DNA from: a virus
Virus record (IMG/VR): IMGVR_UViG_3300028393_000250
Location: 1-30,477 of that record
Reading direction: 5' to 3' (one strand)
DNA: 30,477 nucleotides
This document shows, in pieces, positions 20,901 to 28,276 of this stretch. Below the pieces are notes generated by a model. It was not told where the DNA came from. It was given only the letters and a program-made list of their open reading frames with translations, and did not search any database. Made by a program: the position numbers and the translations under genes. Position 1 is the first letter of the stretch. The number at the start of each line of letters is the position of its first letter.

Positions 20901-23900
20901 AGATGGGTTGAAGTACTCATAAAGCTCGCGTGGCACATCGCCAAGCTTAAGCATTTCACTTGCAAAGGCGTCGCTGTTGGCGCTATTCAAATTCTCCAAC
21001 GTAACTTTAATCCGCTCATAAATTTTTTCCGCACCCTTTGGTACATCTATATTATTTATGCGGTTGTCACCATAGTGAGATTCCATGAGGGCTGCAAAGT
21101 ACAGCTTCTCTGCAGGAGTCTTGGCTTTCTTGGCGGCTTTTGCAAGCTGAGATGACCAAGCCTTGCGGATAGCCTGCTGAACCTTGGTTGGCATCATGCG
21201 CTCAAGATGATGCAAAATCTCATGTACTGTTGTTAAATCAGAACTGCCATTTTTAATAACCGTCATGATGCGCTTATAAGCGTTATATTGACCACCTTGC
21301 CCTGGCTTGCCTTTGCCAATAATAGATACGCCCAGGTCGCTGACAAGGTCTTCGTTGTTCACCATAAACCAAGTGGCTAAGTCACGAGCTTCGCGTGAAA
21401 TTTCTTTGGCATCGACAGCTTGATTCAATCTTGTTTGGATGTGCAGGAACCCACGCTTGCGCTCATTTGGCTCTTCCGCAAGACGTTGCTCTTCATCAGC
21501 AGCAATTGCGGCATCAGCCCGCTCAACAAACTGTTCGTCGGTTATGCGGCCATCTTTACGCATCCGATTGAGAGTCTTAATGGTGCGCTTCAGGGAGTCT
21601 GAGCGTTTCTTTTGCTCACCTTCTGCGTAGCCTTCAATGCTGTAGTAAGTCGGCTCATTCGGCTCTTTAGGCTCCTTGCCTGGGGCCTCCTCTTCGGTTT
21701 TAACCTCAAGCTTATTTGCCTCTGTTTCACGGCCAGTTTGCTTGCGCTCAATCCCAGGCTTAGGAGCTGGAACTTGCTTCTCTGTTACGGTTGTCTTGGT
21801 AACGGGCTCAATCTTCTGGCGGATGATGTCATCACTGTACATAGCTTTACCATTGATAAAGTCCATGACGTTTGCGCCGTTCTCGGGAACGATAAATATC
21901 TTGGCACCATCCATTTGGTTAAGGTGGTTGGTGATTAAGTACTTGAAGGTTTCTTTGTTGACGTTAATACAGCCAAAGGAATAGCGGGAGTCCTCTGCTC
22001 CAGGCTTGTCTAGCGCAGCGAGGCGTTGTTTGGCGTCAGTCTCATTCGTCCATACAGAGTGCATGATTGTGTTTGAGTACGGGCCGTTCTTCCCCATGTG
22101 GGATTTGTCCAGCACAAACACTTTGCCAAAGTCATAGTCACCAGCGGTATACGCCTCACCAGCGCTACGCTTGGCATCACGCAGGCCGAGATCAAACACG
22201 CCGGCCGGAGTAATCCTGTTGGCTACGATCTCATTGTCACCATGCATGTAGTCGCCGATGGCCTTGCCAAACAAAGTCTTGCTTTGGAGCAATAGAGATC
22301 CATCGGGATTGAATAGGTAAGTGTTACCGCTTCGCTTGTCCGCAACAATGAACAGCTTGTCATTAGCCTTGAGCTGGGCCTCCAGGGCTGGGTAGATGAC
22401 GCCATACGCACGCTTAGCGGCATCAGACATCGACTGCGCTTCTTTTGGTAGGTCCTTGATAACCTCACTGGTCTTGATGTCGTACTGAGGCACTGCAATC
22501 GTGTACGGCTTGCTGACAAACTGAGGGTTAAAGACAATCGCCACAGACAGGACGCCGTTGGCAATCTGCTTGATGATCGCCCGGATCTTGCCGTTAACAG
22601 CCTTTGCGCCTTGGGTGATGAAAGCAATGACATCCTTGCGCAGGCTGTCCAAGAACTCAGTAGAGTTATGCTTGGCACCATACTGAGACTCTAGGCTCTT
22701 TGTCTGGTCTTCATTAAGGCTGGAGACTTGGTTGGCTAACAACGCGTGCTGCTTCTCTTCGCCTATTTCTGTGAACTCACCCTCAATCGTGTACGGCTCA
22801 TTAGTAAGCCGAGGGGCGGCAGGCTTCTCTGCTGGGCCCAGCACTTCTACTTCTGGCTCACGAACCATAACTTTGTTAGAGTCTTCCGCAAAGTCAAAGC
22901 CAAACTTTTTATAGAGATCCTCAAGCTGCTGGCGGTCTAGGCCAAAGTTCTTTTCCTTGATGTTGACAATCGGGACCGGCTCAATGTAGAGAGTAACTCC
23001 ATACTGATCAGCGGCCTTGGTCAAGCTATCCAAAGCTTTACTGGCGGCTCCTTTGCCTCGCATATTTGGATCAACCAATAATGCATTTACAGTTAGATCA
23101 CTGGATTCTCCGCGAGCTGTAATAACAGAATTTCGATTTTGAAATAAAACTAGCTGCGGCGTAAACGAAATACGAACACCATCTTTTTCAAAGGTGCGAT
23201 GAGATTCGCCGCCTTTGTCAACGTATGAGCGAGGATCATCCAGCGCCAATACTTTATAGCCGTCATTAAATAGAACAGAGGCCATAGGATAACGTAAAGC
23301 GCCGCCCTCTGGCGTTTCTACTGGCTCAGGTTTAGTTGGCTCTTGTTCTGCTGCATAAGCCTCATCAAACTTTTTCATAGCGGCATCGTAAACCTTGCGG
23401 CCCGCTAAGAATTCATCATCACCAATCTCTTGAGCGCGATAAGCTTCTTGTATTTTATTGAAAGCTTTAATCGCTTTGTTTGACTCATCCATTGCCTTTT
23501 GGTAATCTTCTGATGGAGGCTCTTCTTGTATTTCCTGTTTCCCATTGATGATGTATCTTGCAATGGTTGTGGCCTCGTCTAGATTGCCGTCATAGTAGAA
23601 GTCTTGAAACTCGGAGCCGTCAATTGCCTTTTCATCGGCCTCTGTAGCGCCTTCAAAAGCCTTGGTGTCTACACCATAGTAAGTGCGAGTAAGGCGTTCA
23701 GCCGGAGTCATGCTTTCGGCGTTGTTAGCAATGAAAAATGCGTAGGCAAACCCTTCAGGCGTAAGCGAGCGGGCGTATTTATCCTTGCCGCTTAACTTAA
23801 GTATCTTTGACCCTTCAGTTGGCTCAACAGGAGCCATAGGTAATTCGTTCTCAAAGTTACCCCATAGCAGGGTTTTCTTTGTGTACGGATCTCCATAGAG

Positions 23901-26900
23901 GTTAGGGTCAAACGTCAGATGCGCTGGCGGCAGGTTATTTAACTTGGCAATGCGACCAACAGGATTCTCCAATGCCCAAATTTTTGGCTGTAGAAAATTA
24001 ACTGTACGGATCACTTGCATTACCAGCTCATTGCTGATCTCTGTCTGGCCTTTAGCGTCTTTTTTGGCCCAGAACTGAGCGCCAGAAGAGGCAAAGTCTG
24101 TGCAAGGAGGGGCAGCAAGAATGCCCCATACATCTAAATCGCCATACCCATTTTCAAGTAAGTACTCTGCACTAAAGTCGTTAATGTCTTCGCCCGTTTG
24201 TAGGTCAAAGGTATGGACGTCGTAGCCAGCCTCTTGCCAAGGTTTAGCCCACTCACCAGAGGCATCAAACAAACTAAGAATGGTCTTGTTGTAATTTTTA
24301 TTAGCCTTGCCCTGGCGTGCCGCCTCCGCCTTCCACTCATCTATTTGGGCCTTGGCTTCCTCAGGCGTTAACATTTCAGTTGGCTTTGGCTTAGCTGGTT
24401 TTTCCGTTGAGTGCATTAATGCATTACGGCGAATATCAGAAGGCTCTTCCTCTTCCCGTGTTTCGCTTAAAAGCTTTCCAACAGTTTCGGAATCTGCCTC
24501 AAACGGTACAACCTTAACGCCGTCTTCATTTACCAGCGCTTCTTCGTTCTTTTCCTCTTGGGCAAAGATATCCTTTTGGCCCTGTGCAACTGCAATATCA
24601 GCAGCGCGGTTGCTGCCTGTTAAAGTAAATTCACCAACTTCACGGTCAGCTTTAGCCCTATCCTCAGCCTCTTTATCAGCCTTGGCTTTGGCGGCTTCTT
24701 TTTCCTCTTGCTCAATGCGATACTTTTCTTTAGCTCTTAATCCTTTTGGGGTTGGTTTAGTAAGCGCTTCTCCTTCATCTGGTTCAGTAGATGGAATCTC
24801 GCTTTCGGGCTCAACGCTGCGAGCATTGATTTCACCCTCTCTTTGTTCGTCTGCTGCTTCTTGAAGTTCAAGGTTCTGCTCCTCAATAGTTAGGTAGTCA
24901 TTAATTAATTTTTCAGCCTCTTCAACAGATCCAAAGATTTGCTCAATCTCTACTTGAGAGCTGTAGGGAATGTAGTTCTGCCCACGCACCTGATCTTTGA
25001 TGTACTCTTCCGCTTCTTGGCCGTCAAAGCCAGGGACGTTAGAGCGCATTTGGAACGGTAGGAACTCATCCAAATCGCCGTCTGAAACCATGTCAGCAAT
25101 TGACTTGCCGCTGGATCCTTTTTTGGCTTGAAGTTTCTTTTGGTATATCTGAGGGCTCTTGCCAAACAGTTCAGCTATATCACTAGAGCCAAGCTTCCCA
25201 GTTAGAGAGGTCCATAGGCTTAGTCCAGGCTTGCCTTTGATCTTGCTAACAGCCTTCTCACCCTCTGTAACCCTTTGCTCCGCCTCAGTAACTTCCTGGG
25301 GCCGTGGAACAGCTTTACGGATTACTTGCTGAGCGTTATTGGCAGAAGTGTTTGCGCGCTTGATAGCGGCATTAAACTTGTTTTGATCAGCATTATTGAA
25401 TTCTTGTTGCAGGGCATAGTGACCAGCCAAAAGATTCGATCTATCAGCAATTAAAACGTTGTATTGATTTTTTAATTTACCGGCCTCTGAATCTAATTTT
25501 ATTTTTGGATCTGTAACTTCATAACCAAGATTATTAACTGCCGATACAACACTTCCAAGTGTTTTTTCTATATTATCAAAAGCAGACTTTGCTTCAGGTG
25601 ATGCCGTCTTCTGAAATGTGTCGTAATAATCTTGCTCTGTTGTTAATTTTTTAGCAGGTGTTGCGGGTGTTTTTTTGCCAATAACAATGTACTCTGGTCC
25701 ATTGGTAGTGTTAAACGTAATACCATCGTGACCAGCTTCACGCGCCGCATTGACCAAATCTGCCATAGTATCAGACCGGGTAAGACCCAACTTAGCTTTG
25801 GCATCAACCCATGTTGGAGCTTGTAATAAGTTATCAAACGCATGAACTTTTTCTGATACCACGCCATTTGGACCAGCATACATTTCAGCTACCTTGCGGT
25901 CTGGCGACATGAATTGTGCACCACCAACAGTGGGGCGTTGTTCTTGTCCCTGTGGAACTCCACGGTACAGTGTTATAGGGGCTGCGGGCGCTTGTTTGCG
26001 CTTTTCAATTTCAGCTTTAACAAGGTTATGCTCAGAATCACGCAACTTAATGTTGTTTACTTCAGTCTCAAGTTGCTCATCAGTCATTGCTGCAACTTGA
26101 TTAGGAGTTAGTGCTTTCTGTTCTATAGGGGCTGTGGGCGCTTGTTGTTCTTGCGCTTGCGTGATTGGCGCAATATTTTCCCGCAATGCTTTAATGGTTC
26201 CAACAGGGTCAATTCTTAACCCTGCATTAATTCCCATTATTGCGCTGGTTCCTAGCCTTATGCCAATTTCAGATTGAGCAAATCGTTCAGGCGTCATCCT
26301 TCCCCTTTTGGCGTTTTCCTCCAAAGCCTCTAATTCAAAATCAGCATCTTCAAAAGAAAGTGGTTTTATGCCATCGTAATAAGGGTTTTGTAACAGGCTA
26401 TATCTAAAGTCTGGTGGCACTTTAAATTCTGCGGGCGCTTGTTGTTTTTGCGCTTCTGCTTGCTTGGCTTTAGGGGTTTCAATGCCACTTAAGGCTCCTT
26501 CAATAGAGAGAGGGGTTGGGGTGGTTGGAGTTGGTTCCTCCATTTGCTTGCGAACAAACGGCCCAGCCTCAGCAACTGTTGGCTGAATCTCGGTGGGCTT
26601 AGGAGCTTCAACATTAACAGGTGGTAATGTTGTGGCAGGAGGTTGTCCTAGCGCCTCACGCAGCATTGCCTCTGTATCCATAGACTCAGAGGGAGCAGCG
26701 GTTAGTTTTTCTGGAGATATGGCTACAGGCGAAATAGGGGGTGCAAGCGGAGTGCTTTCGGTAGGAGCTTGGATGCCTGGGCGAGCTGTAGGGGGAGTAA
26801 CTTCTAGGCCAGGGATATTAGCCCTGACATTTGTACCTTTTTCCATGCCGGAATTTGGCATCAAAGACTGACGAACCAATTGATCCAATGCAGTCTGATT

Positions 26901-28268
26901 TACAGTAGCGCCTTTTGCGCCCTCTTCTAGCGCCTGTGCAAGGATATCGGCACGAGTTTGTTCGCCAGTCCTGGCTCCATGAACCCTTGCTCCAGTAGTT
27001 ACGCCTCCTCCAATAACTCCACCAAGCATACCTGCTGCAGCATTATTTAAAATATCTTTAATGTTTTCTTCTGTAAAAAATTCATCTTTTTCTTTTTCTC
27101 GAACTTGACCGGCTATTTGAACACCTTGCTGCGCTCCCTCTTGTAAAGCTTCCTCAAGCGATCCTTTGGGGATTTCTTTAAGCCCCTCTTTAAACGCCTT
27201 CTTTTTAGTTTCTCCAATAACTACCTCTTTAACGCCACGCTTAGCCAATGTTGCAATTGGGCCAAGGGCGGTATCTAATGCGCCATTAATAATGCCAACA
27301 GCTAATGTTGTATCTCCAGTTTTCTTTATATAGTCTGTAATTGCATCTATTTTTTGATTATCTGGAAGGTCTTTAATTTTTTCTTGAATAAATTGCAAGC
27401 GGTCGCCAAGAGCCTGGGCAGCACCCATTGGCGCGCTAACCGCAAAAAGACCAGCAGGACCAGTAGCAGCTCCAGCCAATATTAATGGCGCCATTTGAAC
27501 GGGTAAATTTCCTGCGTTATAAGCAAGCCAATTGGTAAAATCTTTGACGTTCTCAATATCCGTCATGTTGGCCGTGCGGCCGGTATACTTAACTGCATCT
27601 TTTTGGTATTGATCCAATGTATTGATAGAGGCAGCAACAAAATCTTTACGGCGTCCAATTTCACCTATTGTTCGCTCGCGAATTTTTTCTCGCATTGCAG
27701 GGTCAGCGCCAAAATATGCACGAGCTTGCGAGGTAGAGATATCCAAGCCGCGCAATTGATCAGGGCTAGTGATTTCACCAGTCTCAATCTTGTCAAAAAG
27801 ATCAAGCCTTTTCTGAACAGTTCCAAGTGCACCAACATCTTTAAGTACGCTAGTTTGTTCCCACATCGATGGCAACGCAATTGTTGCAGCGCTGACTGCA
27901 CCTTTAACAAACTCTTCCATTGGGCGAGCTTCTGAAGGCGGGCGGGGCTCTTTAGGAGGTTGAGCTATTGTTGGTTCAGTGCTGGGAGCACCAATAGCGC
28001 TCATTACCTGCTCTTCAGGAGATAGTGTGAGCTCAGCCGGAGGTTTTGCTGGTGTCTTTAGTAGGCTTCTTATGCCTGCGCTTGATGGGGTGGCCGCAGC
28101 ATAAGCCTGCTCTTGAGGAGACAGGGCTGGATTACCGGCAAAGTCAGGCACCTTCGGAGTAGGAGCTGGCGGCTGCTTCTCGAGGTAGCCTAGGATCTTA
28201 GCTTTAGCCTCAGCGGGATCTTCAGTGGTAATGTCGTACTGCTGACCCTTGTACTCATAAATAGGCAT
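17913..28268 (-). CDS. giant polyvalent virion-type protein (ART, C5-MTase, GNAT, YkuD, zincin, LPD38)
   Basis: 3451 aa in one uninterrupted frame. Regions in order: YEYKGQQYDITTEDP N-terminus; hydrophobic Ala/Gly segment about 240-285; Pro/Gln-rich linkers about 450-760; ADP-ribosyltransferase-like fold about 765-870 (YRG at 768-770, AGHDGITF); helical region about 1010-1125; C5 DNA-methyltransferase-like domain about 1320-1500 (LSLFDASG, APPCTDF with Cys1389, ALENPVG); GNAT about 1655-1800 (RGKG at 1737-1740); YkuD L,D-transpeptidase about 1960-2150 (TPAGVF, MHSVW, SFGCIN with Cys2100); zincin (HEILH, His2349, Glu2350, His2353); LPD38-like C-terminus from about 2900 with a hydrophobic segment near 3120. 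This is the 'polyvalent protein' style, thought to be packaged and injected with the DNA. Start: ATG with TTAAGG seven bases upstream; it lies eight bases after the 553-aa gene. Confidence 0.9.
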   Translation of the reverse strand: MPIYEYKGQQYDITTEDPAEAKAKILGYLEKQPPAPTPKVPDFAGNPALSPQEQAYAAATPSSAGIRSLLKTPAKPPAELTLSPEEQVMSAIGAPSTEPTIAQPPKEPRPPSEARPMEEFVKGAVSAATIALPSMWEQTSVLKDVGALGTVQKRLDLFDKIETGEITSPDQLRGLDISTSQARAYFGADPAMREKIRERTIGEIGRRKDFVAASINTLDQYQKDAVKYTGRTANMTDIENVKDFTNWLAYNAGNLPVQMAPLILAGAATGPAGLFAVSAPMGAAQALGDRLQFIQEKIKDLPDNQKIDAITDYIKKTGDTTLAVGIINGALDTALGPIATLAKRGVKEVVIGETKKKAFKEGLKEIPKGSLEEALQEGAQQGVQIAGQVREKEKDEFFTEENIKDILNNAAAGMLGGVIGGGVTTGARVHGARTGEQTRADILAQALEEGAKGATVNQTALDQLVRQSLMPNSGMEKGTNVRANIPGLEVTPPTARPGIQAPTESTPLAPPISPVAISPEKLTAAPSESMDTEAMLREALGQPPATTLPPVNVEAPKPTEIQPTVAEAGPFVRKQMEEPTPTTPTPLSIEGALSGIETPKAKQAEAQKQQAPAEFKVPPDFRYSLLQNPYYDGIKPLSFEDADFELEALEENAKRGRMTPERFAQSEIGIRLGTSAIMGINAGLRIDPVGTIKALRENIAPITQAQEQQAPTAPIEQKALTPNQVAAMTDEQLETEVNNIKLRDSEHNLVKAEIEKRKQAPAAPITLYRGVPQGQEQRPTVGGAQFMSPDRKVAEMYAGPNGVVSEKVHAFDNLLQAPTWVDAKAKLGLTRSDTMADLVNAAREAGHDGITFNTTNGPEYIVIGKKTPATPAKKLTTEQDYYDTFQKTASPEAKSAFDNIEKTLGSVVSAVNNLGYEVTDPKIKLDSEAGKLKNQYNVLIADRSNLLAGHYALQQEFNNADQNKFNAAIKRANTSANNAQQVIRKAVPRPQEVTEAEQRVTEGEKAVSKIKGKPGLSLWTSLTGKLGSSDIAELFGKSPQIYQKKLQAKKGSSGKSIADMVSDGDLDEFLPFQMRSNVPGFDGQEAEEYIKDQVRGQNYIPYSSQVEIEQIFGSVEEAEKLINDYLTIEEQNLELQEAADEQREGEINARSVEPESEIPSTEPDEGEALTKPTPKGLRAKEKYRIEQEEKEAAKAKADKEAEDRAKADREVGEFTLTGSNRAADIAVAQGQKDIFAQEEKNEEALVNEDGVKVVPFEADSETVGKLLSETREEEEPSDIRRNALMHSTEKPAKPKPTEMLTPEEAKAQIDEWKAEAARQGKANKNYNKTILSLFDASGEWAKPWQEAGYDVHTFDLQTGEDINDFSAEYLLENGYGDLDVWGILAAPPCTDFASSGAQFWAKKDAKGQTEISNELVMQVIRTVNFLQPKIWALENPVGRIAKLNNLPPAHLTFDPNLYGDPYTKKTLLWGNFENELPMAPVEPTEGSKILKLSGKDKYARSLTPEGFAYAFFIANNAESMTPAERLTRTYYGVDTKAFEGATEADEKAIDGSEFQDFYYDGNLDEATTIARYIINGKQEIQEEPPSEDYQKAMDESNKAIKAFNKIQEAYRAQEIGDDEFLAGRKVYDAAMKKFDEAYAAEQEPTKPEPVETPEGGALRYPMASVLFNDGYKVLALDDPRSYVDKGGESHRTFEKDGVRISFTPQLVLFQNRNSVITARGESSDLTVNALLVDPNMRGKGAASKALDSLTKAADQYGVTLYIEPVPIVNIKEKNFGLDRQQLEDLYKKFGFDFAEDSNKVMVREPEVEVLGPAEKPAAPRLTNEPYTIEGEFTEIGEEKQHALLANQVSSLNEDQTKSLESQYGAKHNSTEFLDSLRKDVIAFITQGAKAVNGKIRAIIKQIANGVLSVAIVFNPQFVSKPYTIAVPQYDIKTSEVIKDLPKEAQSMSDAAKRAYGVIYPALEAQLKANDKLFIVADKRSGNTYLFNPDGSLLLQSKTLFGKAIGDYMHGDNEIVANRITPAGVFDLGLRDAKRSAGEAYTAGDYDFGKVFVLDKSHMGKNGPYSNTIMHSVWTNETDAKQRLAALDKPGAEDSRYSFGCINVNKETFKYLITNHLNQMDGAKIFIVPENGANVMDFINGKAMYSDDIIRQKIEPVTKTTVTEKQVPAPKPGIERKQTGRETEANKLEVKTEEEAPGKEPKEPNEPTYYSIEGYAEGEQKKRSDSLKRTIKTLNRMRKDGRITDEQFVERADAAIAADEEQRLAEEPNERKRGFLHIQTRLNQAVDAKEISREARDLATWFMVNNEDLVSDLGVSIIGKGKPGQGGQYNAYKRIMTVIKNGSSDLTTVHEILHHLERMMPTKVQQAIRKAWSSQLAKAAKKAKTPAEKLYFAALMESHYGDNRINNIDVPKGAEKIYERIKVTLENLNSANSDAFASEMLKLGDVPRELYEYFNPSEFWAVNGSDIVKSRFDAVRGGVLARLKNWLKELGQKIKSLFGLKSDASIIRALDSLAKSDGKFVTREMLGEGDYLSIQNYQGNAAPTALWDTVEPSFTDGLIYQVADKQVDTKRVIERINEKVGQIDERLDAYTKETLYHGRSAERIKNFLEEDFRPLLEQMKEQGITVDELEKYLHNRHAEERNEQINKINLSPDVQDVGSGIKTTDAQDYLANLPAAEKAKLERFASKIDDIIEGTQEMLVDGGLETQDTIDQWNKTYKHYVPLQRDDLDFVHTGSGYVGGVGTKGGASKRAVGSVKPVKDILLNIAMQREKAIRRAEQAKVGRALYALAITSPNPKFWLPVNPNAVKNRPKLIQEMVSLGLTIQDAENLIRPLQTPSIDKTTGLVRYDVNPAQYNSKNVFPVRINGEDRFIIFNPKDERAMRMAMSLKNLDADQLGFVLGNIGAVTRWIASINTQYNPVFGAWNMARDVQSAAFNLSSTEIAGKEKTVLAGTWPAIFAIWKSLRDKPASSPKEQAYMDLFDQMRLAGGTTGFAQQFSGQGESFGKFVERMRTGAPKEKVNIVEQEMKRLDRGNVKKAAQKLFDWLSDYNDAMENAVRLSSFKVALDQGLSEQKAASIAKELTVNFNRKGAASPTFQALYAFVNASVQGTARLAKTLNGPMGKKIIAGGITLGVIQAIALALNGYDDGDPPEFLKDKNFIIPIPFAGNNYIILPMPPGLNVFPGIGRIITEAVLIKGGLLKSNQGLGDKALSIGSLILDAFNPLGAGSFTQMLAPTAFDPLFAVAANKDAFGRPIYKKDMSTQPTPGYERSRPTATFISQGIAEFLNFITSPVGTKHTKGLISPTADEIDYLAGQYFGGFSREIIKGVGSIKAAAEGEEVPAYKIPVVGKLYGETKTPAAISAKFYDNVSQMAEYEHEIKKRIQNREPVEEYKKANPESKLWQQANNVENRIAKLNKEKKIYLEKNDKKNAQRIEEMRVKAMRDFNDKVRAAQ
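25981..26450. repeat. repeated Gln-Ala-Pro linker units inside the giant gene
   Basis: A GCGGGCGCTTGTT-type block recurs at 25984-25996, 26134-26146 (one base different) and 26431-26443. On the coding strand these encode QAPAAP, QQAPTAP and QQAPAEF, the flexible joints between modules. They may promote module shuffling by recombination. Confidence 0.6.
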
Positions 28269-28276
28269 GACAAGCC

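Noticed and set aside
24307-24864. 185-aa Ser/Ala-rich plus-strand frame
   Set aside because: Antisense to Glu/Lys-rich linker of the giant gene, which produces long Ser/Phe/Ala shadow frames.
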